Shown in pieces: positions 26,503-35,993 of a stretch of 64,000 bases of DNA. Source of the stretch: Woeseiaceae bacterium (lineage in GTDB: Bacteria; Pseudomonadota; Gammaproteobacteria; Steroidobacterales; Woeseiaceae). How positions within the stretch are numbered: position 1 is the first letter of the stretch; every line of letters starts with the position of its first letter. The translations under genes and the position numbers were made by a program. Below the pieces are notes generated by a model. It was not told the origin of the DNA and searched no databases. It worked only from the letters and a program-made list of their open reading frames with translations. The stretch spans positions 82,288 through 146,287 of the forward strand of contig JAHEFD010000001.1 of NCBI GenBank assembly GCA_024640345.1. Reading direction: 5' to 3'.

Positions 26503-27453
26503 ATGATCAATTTTCTATTACTAATCTGCGGCCTCGCCGGCCTGTGGCTCGGGTCCGAAACCCTCATTCGTGGCGCCATGTCCATTGCCGACCGATATCG
26601 GCTGTCGGACGCGCTCTTTGGCATGCTCGTGCTTGCGATTGGCACGGACCTGCCCGAGTTGTTCGTTGCCTTCGATGCATCCGTTCGCAGCCTCGCGGGT
26701 GAAGACCTGTCGGGAATTGTGATTGGTAGCGCTATTGGCAGCACAATCGGCCAGTTTGCCCTCGTTTTCGGTGTTGCCGGTTTTCTTGGCTTCCCGCCGA
26801 TGCAGCGGAAGTTTCTGCCAAGAAACACGATCTTCCTGGTGGGCGGTGCCGTTGCGGTTCTTGTGTTCTCGCTCGACGGCGTGATCACCCGTGGCGAAGG
26901 ATTGCTGTTGACGGCTTATTACGTCGCTTATCTCATGGTACTGATTTTCCGCCGCGTTGAGCTACCCGACGAAGGCAGCAATTCGACCGATGTCGAGATG
27001 TGGAAAGCCTGGCTGATTCTCTTTGTCGGACTTGGCCTGCTACTGGTAGCGGCCGAGCTGACCGTCAAATCTGCGGCGAGTTTTGCAGAGGAAATGGGCC
27101 TCAGCAATATCGCTGTTTCCGCCATCGTGATTGGTATGGGCAGCAGCTTGCCGGAACTCTCCGTCTCTTTTGTCGCGTTGCTGAGAAAACGTAGTGGCCT
27201 TTCAGTAGGTAACCTGGTCGGTAGCAATGTGCTCGACACCTTGCTCGTGCCTGGGCTCGCTGCAATTATTTCGCCGCTGACGGTGCCGGTAGAAGTGCTG
27301 TGGCTTGACCTGCCAGTACTGATTGTTACGACCTTGCTGGTGCTGGGATTTCTCTATGTGTCAAAACGGGGAATCCGGACAATAGAAGCGGTCATTCTTA
27401 TATCGATCTATTTTGCGTATGCGGCCACGCGGCTGATCGGGCCGGGCTCCTGA
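26503..27453 (+). CDS. Ca2+/Na+:cation antiporter, CaCA family (YrbG-like)
   Basis: 316 residues with about ten membrane helices and the two inverted alpha-repeats of the family: GTDLPELFVAFDAS near residue 47 with IGSAIGSTIGQFALVFG near 75, and GMGSSLPELSVSFVAL near 210 with GNLVGSNVLDTLLVPG near 235. The glutamates in the two PE motifs are the ion ligands in characterised exchangers. A short charged loop (about 145-165) separates the halves. It exchanges calcium or other cations for sodium or protons across the inner membrane. It is probably co-transcribed with the M1 aminopeptidase. Confidence 0.9.
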   Translation: MINFLLLICGLAGLWLGSETLIRGAMSIADRYRLSDALFGMLVLAIGTDLPELFVAFDASVRSLAGEDLSGIVIGSAIGSTIGQFALVFGVAGFLGFPPMQRKFLPRNTIFLVGGAVAVLVFSLDGVITRGEGLLLTAYYVAYLMVLIFRRVELPDEGSNSTDVEMWKAWLILFVGLGLLLVAAELTVKSAASFAEEMGLSNIAVSAIVIGMGSSLPELSVSFVALLRKRSGLSVGNLVGSNVLDTLLVPGLAAIISPLTVPVEVLWLDLPVLIVTTLLVLGFLYVSKRGIRTIEAVILISIYFAYAATRLIGPGS

Positions 27454-27458
27454 ACCGG

Positions 27459-28466
27459 TCAAATACCAAGTTTTCTTCTCAATACTTCCCGTAACTGGGG
27501 CATACACGCCGGATCCAGGACGTTTAGCGCCTCGATGCCGGAGAGTTTCTTTACGAGGTCGATTGCCGCAGAGGTGCTTGTCGCGAGCCCGGTTACCAGG
27601 TCAGGCCTGAGGCCAAATGCCTTCTCGACCCCTACGACCGAGTAAGGGTCCGATGCGCACAGGATTGTGCATGTGATATTGCCGTTGAGTTCGTCAATGG
27701 CGGCCGTGCCGTTGTAGGGTTCAAGCGGCGACGCACCGGCCTCTGCCACAAGAAAATCCGGGTTGAGACTGTCAATGTGGTGAAGGATTGGCCGAAGGGC
27801 GCTACGAAAAACCGATTCGGATTCCACCGTCGATGGCAGGCCGCCATCGACAAAGTCGAATACTGCGTGAGCCCCTGCGTCAGCGAAGCTCAGGATGTCC
27901 CGGTACCGGCCGGCGCCGGTAAGCTTGGCGCCAATCACGGATTTGCCCATACTCTCCAGTTCATGAATGACAAACCGGCCAGTCGTCGTTTTCCCGGCGG
28001 ACATTGATGTGCCAACCAGGAGAATGGTCGGCACTTTGAACGTGCCGCCGGATGGCTTTATGGCGAAATCAGACATGCATACCTTTTTTCCATGCCTGAC
28101 CACGTGCCCGAGGTAGGTGAGATTCAATGTAGGAGGAATGAGCATGGACATGGATGTCACGGCCCCGAACAGCCCGGCACTGGTCATCGCGTTCATCGCA
28201 TAGCCACGAATATCCTCCCAGCTGCCGACACCCTCGAGCGTCGCCGAACGGCTGCCAAATGCACCGATCACATGATCTCCCGGCAACGCCCCGACCATTC
28301 TTCCTGAGGACAGTTCGATGCGGTAAACCCGATGAGGAGCGCCGGTCACTTCTCCCGCCACATAGTCGCCACTGGCCCAATAACCGCGGTCGATGGGTTT
28401 GATGTCGTAGGGGTTTTTGTGCAGATCGGAGATCCGCGTAAGCGATGCCAGCGAAGTCACGGTCAT
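27459..28466 (-). CDS. DUF1611 P-loop protein (DgcN-like)
   Basis: 335 residues from the ATG at 28466, which shares its A with the stop of the M20 gene (TGATG); a GTG 3 bases upstream is also possible. An N-terminal domain (residues 1-130; PHRVYRIELSSGRMVGALPGDHVIG) precedes a P-loop domain with VGTSMSAGKTTTGRFV near 150 and FLVAEAGASPLEPYNG near 240. This is the DUF1611 architecture; a member called DgcN has been described as an N-acyltransferase acting on D-glutamate before racemisation, which I recall but cannot check here. Operon with an M20 deacylase-like peptidase and a flavin reductase fits N-acyl-amino-acid chemistry, but the epimerase partner is not in the window. Confidence 0.8.
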   Translation of the reverse strand: MTVTSLASLTRISDLHKNPYDIKPIDRGYWASGDYVAGEVTGAPHRVYRIELSSGRMVGALPGDHVIGAFGSRSATLEGVGSWEDIRGYAMNAMTSAGLFGAVTSMSMLIPPTLNLTYLGHVVRHGKKVCMSDFAIKPSGGTFKVPTILLVGTSMSAGKTTTGRFVIHELESMGKSVIGAKLTGAGRYRDILSFADAGAHAVFDFVDGGLPSTVESESVFRSALRPILHHIDSLNPDFLVAEAGASPLEPYNGTAAIDELNGNITCTILCASDPYSVVGVEKAFGLRPDLVTGLATSTSAAIDLVKKLSGIEALNVLDPACMPQLREVLRRKLGI

Positions 28467-29635
28467 CACGTTGCTCCAGTGACGGCCGGTGCCATCAGCA
28501 ACATCGCCAAAAGCGCGGTTCTTTCAAGCGTCTTGTCTATGTACAGAAATTCGTGCTCCGCATGTGCGCCGTGACCCACCGGTCCAAGGCCATCCAGCGT
28601 GGCTGTGTACTGGCTAGTGGTATTACCGTCGGAACCGCCACCGGCACGCGCATGTTGCAGATTCAGACCGAGCTCCTGTCCCAGGCCTGCAGCCTGCAAC
28701 CACAGTGCGTTATTGCGTGGGGTCAGCTCCATCGAGGGGCGACCAATACCGCCTTCAATTTGCAGGCGGACGCCGGGTGTCGCTGGCTTTAAATTGTGAA
28801 TGACCTCCTCGATGCGCTTCCCGTCTGCGATCGTTGGCACGCGAACATCAACCAGTGCCTGGCTATGCGGCGCGATGACGTTCGGCTGTAGCCCACCATC
28901 GATCGTTCCCACGTTTACCGAAATTCCCTTGTCCACATCGTTCAGCGCGAACAACGCCTGGATAACATGCGACAGTTCAAGGATCGCGCTGGCACCTCCC
29001 TCGGGGTCAAGGCCGGCATGAGCGGCCTTGCCGTGCACGACGATCTTGAAACGACCAATACCTTTGCGTTCAGTCTTCAGTGCACCTTCCTCGCCGAGCG
29101 CAGGTTCGAGCACGAACGCACGCTGGACGCGATTCGCCAGGGCACGAACGTACTTTGACGAAGTCCGACTGCCGATTTCCTCGTCAGAGTTTATGAATAC
29201 CAGTGGCTCAAGCGGCAGCGGTAAATCGAGTTCCTGGATGGTGCGCAGGGCGAACACGATCTGTGCGATTCCGCCTTTCATATCAAAGGCACCGGGACCG
29301 CGCGCCATGTTTCCCTCGACTGAAAATGGTCGTTTTGCGGTCGTGCCCAGCGGCCAGACGGTGTCGTAATGGCCAAGCAGGAGCTGCATTGGCTGTTTTC
29401 TGGCCCTATCAGTTCGTCGCGCAAAAATATGTCTGTGCGAATCGCTGGAGTGGGGCACGCGAATCCTGAAGCCCAGCGAGGAGAATGCATCGCTAAGGAC
29501 GGAAATGATAAGACGGTGCGCGGCGGGATGTTGAGAGGGTGACTCTGCGTCAACCATGTGTTTCAAGAGCTCGACAAGCGCCGAACGTTGATCCTGCACG
29601 TGGCGCAATACGCGTTCTGCGGTTTTTGAGCTCAT
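28466..29635 (-). CDS. M20 family metallo-hydrolase (CPG2/ArgE-like)
   Basis: 389 residues, no signal peptide, so cytoplasmic. The M20 di-zinc residues are visible: LLLGHYDTVWP near residue 85 (His and catalytic Asp), GAFDMKGGIAQIVFAL near 120 (bridging Asp), NSDEEIGS near 155 (catalytic Glu-Glu) and GGGSDGNTTS near 340. The lid domain lies around 190-290 (VHGKAAHAGLDPEGG). The family hydrolyses N-acyl amino acids and folate-type glutamates. It overlaps the DUF1611 gene and follows the flavin reductase gene by 7 bases, all on one transcript. A joint role in N-acyl amino acid breakdown is inference. Confidence 0.88.
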   Translation of the reverse strand: MSSKTAERVLRHVQDQRSALVELLKHMVDAESPSQHPAAHRLIISVLSDAFSSLGFRIRVPHSSDSHRHIFARRTDRARKQPMQLLLGHYDTVWPLGTTAKRPFSVEGNMARGPGAFDMKGGIAQIVFALRTIQELDLPLPLEPLVFINSDEEIGSRTSSKYVRALANRVQRAFVLEPALGEEGALKTERKGIGRFKIVVHGKAAHAGLDPEGGASAILELSHVIQALFALNDVDKGISVNVGTIDGGLQPNVIAPHSQALVDVRVPTIADGKRIEEVIHNLKPATPGVRLQIEGGIGRPSMELTPRNNALWLQAAGLGQELGLNLQHARAGGGSDGNTTSQYTATLDGLGPVGHGAHAEHEFLYIDKTLERTALLAMLLMAPAVTGAT

Positions 29636-29642
29636 GCTGCAG

Positions 29643-30260
29643 TTACCGTTTCATATTGGCCGGAAACGGAAATGCATTGGATCGAGTGATGGTGGCAAAG
29701 CGACCCGGTGGCAGGTAGGCCATCAGTGGCGCATCGTGAATCAGTTCCTGATCGTCAAGTTCGGAGGATCGTAGGAAATCCGGATGGGCGTACGCGGCTA
29801 CGACCTCGCCGGTTATCAGGCAATTGTCGCCAAATCCGTCGATTGTTTTGTAGTGTCTGCATTCGAGGAACAAGTAGGCGTCCTCGATAAACTCACCTTT
29901 AATCGCTTTCGCCGGAAAAGTTGCGAAGCTTTGCAGCACTGTTTTCTGGCCATTGGAGAAACGGGGCGTCGCGGCCAGGCTGGCATACACGACCTGGGAG
30001 GGAGTCGTATAGCTGACGGTGAACTCGCCGGTTCTTTGAATGTTGGTATGGGTGTGATGGCGTGGACTGCAAACGAAGCCGAAGTAGTTTTTCCAGCCCA
30101 TAGGAAACGCCATGTGTTTTGGCGCCAGGTCGAGCGAGTCATCCTCGTCTAACGTCCCGACCAGCACCAGTGGCGCGACCATAAAGCACCGGTCCCAGAT
30201 CGGTTTTGCGATGTCCAGTTCTACAACCCGATCGGCAGTCTTTGACTCGCTCACTACCAC
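29643..30260 (-). CDS. Flavin reductase-like FMN-binding protein
   Basis: 205 residues from a GTG at 30260; a GTG six bases later (30254) has AAGGGGG just upstream and may be the true start. The fold is that of the flavin reductase-like split barrel: MVAPLVLVGTLDEDDSLDLAPKHMAFP near residues 28-54, YFGFVCSPRHHTHTNI near 60, GEFTVSYTTPSQVV near 77 and LECRHYKTIDGFGDNCLITGEVV near 130. Family members supply reduced flavin to monooxygenases or act as FMN-dependent hydrolases or reductases. It is the first gene of the flavin reductase-M20-DUF1611 operon; no oxygenase partner is adjacent. Confidence 0.8.
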   Translation of the reverse strand: MVVSESKTADRVVELDIAKPIWDRCFMVAPLVLVGTLDEDDSLDLAPKHMAFPMGWKNYFGFVCSPRHHTHTNIQRTGEFTVSYTTPSQVVYASLAATPRFSNGQKTVLQSFATFPAKAIKGEFIEDAYLFLECRHYKTIDGFGDNCLITGEVVAAYAHPDFLRSSELDDQELIHDAPLMAYLPPGRFATITRSNAFPFPANMKR

Positions 30261-30362
30261 CCCCTTGGCACGCGAATCGCATGCGCATTACCCTCATTTC
30301 AAACTACCGGGAGGGCCGGGTTTCTTGAATAAGTAAAACCCGACATTTGGAGAGTGGAGTGC

Positions 30363-31664
30363 TTATTTGTAACGCTGTCCGCCTTTGATGACGACGTCGA
30401 CATGCTGCAGTATGCCGATGTCTGCAAGCGGGTCGCCTTTTACGGCCACCATGTCGCCATAGCGTCCCGGCTCAATAGCGCCGACATCGCCGGCCCAGCC
30501 GATGTACCTGGCAGCGACCGACGTTGCCGCTTTGATCGCCTCCATCGGCGTCATGCCGCGTTCAACCATGATTGGAAACATCTTTGCATTGTCGCCGTGC
30601 GGATAAACGGCAGCATCAGTCCCAAAGATGATCGGCACTCCTGCCGCGTGAGCTTTGGTGAACACCTGGCGCTGTGCCTCGGTGGTTTCGTCGTTCTTTC
30701 GCAGGAATTCCTCCGGCCAGTTTTGCTCGCGTCCAATGGTTGCAATATGAGTGCCGTTATAAATGTCCATCGAAAAGGCGACATCGTTCTGTACGGCAAG
30801 AGCAATCGCCTCGTCGTCCGCAAGCGATGCGTGCTCAATCGAATCGGCACCTGCAAGGATGGCGTCCTTTATGGATTGCGCGCCGTGTGCGTGAGCTGTC
30901 AGTTTAATACCGGCTGCGTGCGCAACCTCTGCAACGGCTCGTATTTCATCCTCCGTCATTTCCGGGGCGCCGGGTACGCCACCGAAAGCCAGCACCGCAC
31001 CAGAGGCGATTACCTTCAGTACATCGGCGCCACCATCAACGGCAGCCTGTGCGTTCCTGCGAAACTCGTCGGGCCCGCGGGAAACACCCATGCGGACTCG
31101 CGGCGGTATGTCCTTTTCGTCGTAGCCAGGTATGACAAGGTCACCACCGCCGGCTGGAATTGTCAGGTAGAAACCGGCTACCTGCATGCGCGGCCCGGGA
31201 ATTTCGCCACTGTTAATACGATCCCTGAGTACGCGTCCCGCCCAGCCGTTATAAGCGCCGACGTTGCGGACGGTTGTAAAGCCGACGCCAAGCGTGGTTG
31301 CCGCGTTAATTCGCGCAATCTCCTGCTCGTCTTCCAGGGGTCGCGTGTAAAAGATACTCAGATCAGCTGTATCGCCTGCGGCCTCGACGACGTGCGTATG
31401 GGTATCGATCAAGCCGGGCAGGCAGGTGTATTCCGACAGGTCGATGCTGGCATCTTCGGCAGATTCATCTTCACTGACCGCGCGGATCCGACCATTGACA
31501 ATGCTTACTGTTACGCCATTTCTTGTTTTATCCGCCAGTCCGTCGATCAGCCGACCGCAGTAAACCCTGGTCACTTTGGCAGCGGCCATTTGGTCCGAAG
31601 CAGGTTTTCCGCCGCATGACGCCAGGGAGCCAATCAGGATAAGGACAAGAAATCGTCGCATCAT
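30363..31664 (-). CDS. Metal-dependent amidohydrolase, lipoprotein (imidazolonepropionase/Xaa-Pro dipeptidase-like)
   Basis: 433 residues from the ATG at 31664; the frame is open further upstream but that part lies under the divergent gene and lacks a signal sequence. The lipobox is LASC near residue 20. Metal ligands: HTH in LPGLIDTHTHVVEA near residue 85, AHAHGAQSI near 260, SIEHASLADDE near 285 and the catalytic Asp in IIFGTDAAVYPHG near 350. The family cleaves cyclic or peptide amides, including Xaa-Pro dipeptides. Exported, so it acts in the envelope. It is divergent from the beta-lactamase-fold gene with 75 bases between starts. Its tail resembles the fragment at 1-219. Confidence 0.88.
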   Translation of the reverse strand: MMRRFLVLILIGSLASCGGKPASDQMAAAKVTRVYCGRLIDGLADKTRNGVTVSIVNGRIRAVSEDESAEDASIDLSEYTCLPGLIDTHTHVVEAAGDTADLSIFYTRPLEDEQEIARINAATTLGVGFTTVRNVGAYNGWAGRVLRDRINSGEIPGPRMQVAGFYLTIPAGGGDLVIPGYDEKDIPPRVRMGVSRGPDEFRRNAQAAVDGGADVLKVIASGAVLAFGGVPGAPEMTEDEIRAVAEVAHAAGIKLTAHAHGAQSIKDAILAGADSIEHASLADDEAIALAVQNDVAFSMDIYNGTHIATIGREQNWPEEFLRKNDETTEAQRQVFTKAHAAGVPIIFGTDAAVYPHGDNAKMFPIMVERGMTPMEAIKAATSVAARYIGWAGDVGAIEPGRYGDMVAVKGDPLADIGILQHVDVVIKGGQRYK

Positions 31665-31739
31665 CGTTTCCACAGAATTTGTTATGAGTGATCGATTATT
31701 GCACTCTTGAGGGCATGCTGGAAATTGATGGGATGACTG

Positions 31740-32771
31740 ATGATGCGAACGTTTTTTCTGGGAACACTGCTGGCCGGGCTCGCGGGATGCGGCATGGACG
31801 TTGATGCCGAAATTGATCGGCTCTTTAACGACTATGCGGGTAAAGGAATGCCCGGTGCTTCGCTTATGGTCATAAAAGACGGGCGGCCGGTGCTCACAAA
31901 AAGCTATGGTCTCGCGAACGTGGAAGAAGGCATCCCGGTTCGGCCGGAAACCAACTTTCGCCTCGCGTCCGTGACCAAGCAGTTCACGGCGACCGCCATA
32001 TTGATGATGGTTGAGCAAGGCAAGTTGAGTCTGGACGATTCGATCAGGAAGCACTTCCCGGAATTCCCGCCGTTCGCCGACGGCATTACGATAAGAAACG
32101 TGCTCCAGCACACATCGGGTATACAGGATTACGAACCCATTTACGGCGATCGATTTCCTGAGCAGGTGAGCGACCGGGGCGTTGTTGAAATCATCAGCAA
32201 GACGGAAGGCACGATGTTTCCGCCGGGAAGCCAGTACAGCTACAGTAATTCCGGATACGCAATCCTGGCCGTGTTGGTCGAGCAGCTTTCGGGCGAGACA
32301 TTCCCGGATTTTTTGCGTGAACACATATTTGTGCCGCTTGAAATGATGAACACCGTGGCGCTGGTCGAAGGCGTCACGAAAGTGCCCAATCGTTCATTCG
32401 GCTACTCGGTATCGGATGCGGGCGTTGAATATACCGATCAAAGCGCCTGGAGCGCCGTCCTCGGCGATGGCGGCGTCTACTCGTCCGTCCTGGACCTTTT
32501 CAAATGGGACCAGGCACTCTACGACAATGGCCTCATATCAGCCGACCTGAGGGCGCAGTCGTGGACGCCGGGCCTTGAGACCTACGGTTTCGGTTTTCGG
32601 ATTGATGAGTATCGGGGGCACAAGCGCTATCACCACAGCGGCAGTACCAGCGGTTTTCGCAATCATATGCAGCAGTTCCCCGAGGACCGCCTGAGCATCA
32701 TTATCCTGACAAACCGGGCCGAGCCGGACGTCGAGCCGCTTGCGGAGAAAGTCGCAGACCTTTTCCTCTAG
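31740..32771 (+). CDS. Serine beta-lactamase-fold hydrolase, lipoprotein (class C/esterase-like)
   Basis: 343 residues with a lipobox LAGC (C17). The three active-site motifs of the penicillin-binding/class C fold are present: S77-VT-K80, Y168-S-N170 and HHSGSTSGF near 300. Such stand-alone proteins act as D-aminopeptidases, esterases or beta-lactam-tolerant hydrolases. The phrase LQHTSGIQDYEP and the final GFRNHMQQFPEDRLSIIILTN segment are typical of the Beta-lactamase Pfam family. Two consecutive ATG codons start the gene (31740, 31743). It is followed 72 bases later by the large BNR protein gene on the same strand. Confidence 0.88.
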   Translation: MMRTFFLGTLLAGLAGCGMDVDAEIDRLFNDYAGKGMPGASLMVIKDGRPVLTKSYGLANVEEGIPVRPETNFRLASVTKQFTATAILMMVEQGKLSLDDSIRKHFPEFPPFADGITIRNVLQHTSGIQDYEPIYGDRFPEQVSDRGVVEIISKTEGTMFPPGSQYSYSNSGYAILAVLVEQLSGETFPDFLREHIFVPLEMMNTVALVEGVTKVPNRSFGYSVSDAGVEYTDQSAWSAVLGDGGVYSSVLDLFKWDQALYDNGLISADLRAQSWTPGLETYGFGFRIDEYRGHKRYHHSGSTSGFRNHMQQFPEDRLSIIILTNRAEPDVEPLAEKVADLFL

Positions 32772-32843
32772 CGACATTAGCGATGACGGGGAACGGAGCG
32801 AAATGGTATGTTTCAACGTCCCCTCCCAAGAGAGCCAGATGCC

Positions 32844-35800
32844 ATGAGAATGCTCGGTCGCCTGCCAGTCTCCCTGATAGTCCCTTTGATTGCCGCCCAG
32901 GTTTTGGCGCAGGACTTCAGCGCCTTCGAATACCGTAATGTAGGACCGTCACGCGGCGGCAGGGTTACGGCGGTGGCGGGTACCGTTGCCGCACCTGCGA
33001 CGTTTTATCTTGGCGCATCCGGCGGTGGCGTCTGGAAAACAGAGGACTATGGCACGACGTGGAATAACGTGTCCGACGGCTACTTTGAGACGCCGTCGGT
33101 CGGTGACATTGCCGTCGCGCAGAGTGACCCAAACATAATTTATGTTGGAACAGGATCCGACGGGCTGCGGAGTAACGTCATCGTCGGCAAGGGTGTATAC
33201 AAATCCGTCGACGGGGGCGATACCTGGGAACACATGGGCCTTAAGGAAACGGGGCACATTGGTGCTGTCGAGATAGACCCGACTGATCACAACATTGTAT
33301 GGGTAGCTGCAATCGGCCAGGCGTTCAATGCGAACGAAGAACGTGGCGTTTACAAGACAGCGGATGGTGGCCAGAACTGGGAAAAAGTGCTGTTCATTTC
33401 CGACACCGTAGGCTTCTCCGATATCGAGTTGCTGCCCGGAAATCCCAACATCGTTTTTGCCACGGCATGGAAAGCCGAGCGCAAGCCGTGGACGATCATT
33501 TCAGGCGGTGAACAGGAAGAGGGGGGTCTCTACAAGTCCGTCGATGCCGGGCTGACCTGGAAAAAAATCACCAGGGGATTGCCGCAAGGCCTCATTGGTA
33601 AAATCGACCTGGCAATTCCGAAAGCGGACTCGAGCATCGTCTATGCGCTCGTCGAGGCACCCGATGATGAGGGAGGTCTCTATAAATCGATAGACCAGGG
33701 TCATTCTTTCGAGCAGGTTTCGAGCGAGTCCTCCATACGCGCGCGTCCTTTCTATTACGGAAACGTCGAGGTGGATCCCAAAAATCCGGACGTCGTTTAT
33801 GCGATGGCGACCCGGAATATGAAGTCCGTTGACGGTGGCAAGACCTGGGAACGGCTGCAGCCACCGCACGGTGACAACCACGACATGTGGATCAACCCGG
33901 ACAATCCGCAACTGTTCATCCATGGCGACGACGGCGGCGCGAGCATTACCCATAACGGCGGCAAAACCTGGTCAACACAGTTCAACCAGCCGACCGCCGA
34001 GGTCTACCAGGTCGAGGTCGACGATCAATATCCTTACTGGCTCTATGCCGGGCAGCAGGACAACTCGACCACGATTGCAGTGCCCAGCATGCCACCGTTT
34101 CGAGCTCAGGATCTGTCCGCGTGGCTCGTCGATTCCGGTGGCTGCGAGACCGGACCGGGCGTGCCGAAGCCGGGCAACCACAACATCGTGTATTCGAACT
34201 GCAAGGGTCGCTTCTCTGTCTTCGACAAACGCATTGGTACCGAGAAGGGTTATTACATCGGCGCCAGTAATATTTACGGACACAATCCACGCGATCTCAA
34301 ATACCGCTTTCAGCGCGTTTCGCCAATTCACGTATCGCCCCACAACCCCGACGTGGTCTACATGGGATCGCAATACGTGCACCGTACGACCGACGATGGA
34401 CAAACCTGGGAGACCATCTCTCCGGACCTGACGGCGTTCGAAGCCGACAAGCAGGTCATCTCGGGCACGCCCATTACGCGCGACATCACCGGTGAAGAGT
34501 TCTACAGCACTATCTATTCTTTGCGTGAGTCGCCGGTAAAGGCCGGAGTCATCTGGTCCGGTTCAAATGACGGGCCCGTGTTCGTCACGCAGGACAATGG
34601 AAAGTCGTGGCAGAACGTTACGCCTCGCGGCCTGCCGCCTGGCGGTCGCGTAGATTCGGTCGAGCCATCGCCACACAACGCCGCGAAGGCCTACATTGCG
34701 GTGCTCAGGTACCAGTTCGGCGACTGGAAGCCCTACCTGTACAAGACAGAGGACTTCGGCAGGCGCTGGCAGTTGCTCACGGACGGCCGCAATGGCATAC
34801 CCCAGGACTTCCCGACCCGCGTCGTTCGCGAGGACCCGGTGCGGGAAGGATTGCTTTATGCCGGCACTGAGTTCGGAATGTTTGTGTCGCTCGATGACGG
34901 CGGTCACTGGCATAAATTCCAGCAGAATCTTGGCGTAACGCCGGTAACGGATTTAAGGATTATTCGTGATGACCTGGCGGTGTCCACCATGGGTCGGTCT
35001 TTCTGGGTTCTCGATAACATTTCGACGCTCCGTCAGGCGTCGTTCCAGGCGACAGGCGACAAGGCTTTATTGTTCAAACCGAAAGAGACGATTCGATACA
35101 GGCAGGTTTACAGCGGGCAGAGCAACAACGGTGTGCCCGATTATCCCGCGCCGGCGGTGGTCATCGATTATCACCTTCCCGACGGGATTTCCGGACCCAT
35201 CCGGCTGGATGTAATGGACGCAAACGGCGTACTGGTCAACTCCTATGAGAGTAGCGGCGAAACTGCCGGCGAGGACCAGGTGGTCGAAGACATGAACCTG
35301 AGTCGCGCAAAGGTCACCGTTGATGAATCCCTCAGCGCGAAATCGGGGATGAATCGTTTTCGCTGGAGCATGAAGCATTTCGGCGCGTGGACCAAAGACG
35401 AGAAGGATCGATTCAAGAATGGTCCGCTGGCCCGGCCGGGCACCTACACACTGAGACTGGATGCCGGCGGCGTCGTGTCTGAACAATCGTTCAGGCTCGT
35501 AATCGATCCGCGCGTCATCGAGCAGGGCACAACAGAGGACGACGTCGACGAGCAGGTCAACTTCGAACTCGCCGTCGTGGATCTGTTGTCTGATGTGCGC
35601 CGGTTCGAGAAAACGGTCGAAGAAGAGCATGAAGTGCTCGAAGCTAAGAGCAATGAGCTAACGCCGGCAGACGCAAGTCGCTTGTTGCTGGTCACCGACG
35701 TGCTCAACCGGGTGAAGACTGCCGATCTCATTTACCCGCAGCCGATGCTGACGGACCAGGTTTCGTATCTTTACGAAATGGTGAGCAATGCGGACCAGGC

Positions 35801-35885
35801 GCCCGGCGTCGAGGCCGCGGATCGACTGGCAGAGTTGTCGGCGCAGTTTGGCGAATTGCAGTCCGAATATGGATCCGCGGACTGA
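32844..35885 (+). CDS. Large exported BNR/VPS10-type beta-propeller protein
   Basis: 1013 residues from the ATG at 32844, chosen because it begins a clean signal peptide (RLPVSLIVPLIAAQVLAQ); an ATG 36 bases earlier adds a charged leader. The main part (residues about 25-740) is a chain of sortilin/BNR blades: GGVWKTEDYGTTWNNV, GVYKSVDGGDTWEHMG, GVYKTADGGQNWEKV, GLYKSVDAGLTWKKI, MKSVDGGKTWERL and VTQDNGKSWQNVTP. The last 270 residues are different, with RFRWSMKHFGAWTK and a helical end. Members of this family are annotated as glycosyl hydrolases, but no catalytic acid can be pointed out, so the role is unknown. Periplasmic or secreted. A hairpin follows at 35994. Confidence 0.88.
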   Translation: MRMLGRLPVSLIVPLIAAQVLAQDFSAFEYRNVGPSRGGRVTAVAGTVAAPATFYLGASGGGVWKTEDYGTTWNNVSDGYFETPSVGDIAVAQSDPNIIYVGTGSDGLRSNVIVGKGVYKSVDGGDTWEHMGLKETGHIGAVEIDPTDHNIVWVAAIGQAFNANEERGVYKTADGGQNWEKVLFISDTVGFSDIELLPGNPNIVFATAWKAERKPWTIISGGEQEEGGLYKSVDAGLTWKKITRGLPQGLIGKIDLAIPKADSSIVYALVEAPDDEGGLYKSIDQGHSFEQVSSESSIRARPFYYGNVEVDPKNPDVVYAMATRNMKSVDGGKTWERLQPPHGDNHDMWINPDNPQLFIHGDDGGASITHNGGKTWSTQFNQPTAEVYQVEVDDQYPYWLYAGQQDNSTTIAVPSMPPFRAQDLSAWLVDSGGCETGPGVPKPGNHNIVYSNCKGRFSVFDKRIGTEKGYYIGASNIYGHNPRDLKYRFQRVSPIHVSPHNPDVVYMGSQYVHRTTDDGQTWETISPDLTAFEADKQVISGTPITRDITGEEFYSTIYSLRESPVKAGVIWSGSNDGPVFVTQDNGKSWQNVTPRGLPPGGRVDSVEPSPHNAAKAYIAVLRYQFGDWKPYLYKTEDFGRRWQLLTDGRNGIPQDFPTRVVREDPVREGLLYAGTEFGMFVSLDDGGHWHKFQQNLGVTPVTDLRIIRDDLAVSTMGRSFWVLDNISTLRQASFQATGDKALLFKPKETIRYRQVYSGQSNNGVPDYPAPAVVIDYHLPDGISGPIRLDVMDANGVLVNSYESSGETAGEDQVVEDMNLSRAKVTVDESLSAKSGMNRFRWSMKHFGAWTKDEKDRFKNGPLARPGTYTLRLDAGGVVSEQSFRLVIDPRVIEQGTTEDDVDEQVNFELAVVDLLSDVRRFEKTVEEEHEVLEAKSNELTPADASRLLLVTDVLNRVKTADLIYPQPMLTDQVSYLYEMVSNADQAPGVEAADRLAELSAQFGELQSEYGSAD

Positions 35886-35993
35886 GCGATGGGAATGCGG
35901 GCGGCTCTAGCAGGTAATCTGCGTCGAAGCTCGAAATGAAGGCGGGTGAGGTCACGGTCGCTGCGATCTGCAGTAACTGAGTTTGTTCTTATA

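Noticed and set aside
30354-31619. A 421-codon open frame on the plus strand
   Set aside because: It lies fully opposite the amidohydrolase lipoprotein, whose motifs are unmistakable; the plus-strand product has no domain, is Cys/Arg-rich and looks like an antisense shadow.
31665-32324. N-terminal extension of the amidohydrolase frame by about 220 residues
   Set aside because: The extension overlaps the divergent beta-lactamase-fold gene in antisense and would bury the lipoprotein signal, so the start at 31664 was taken.
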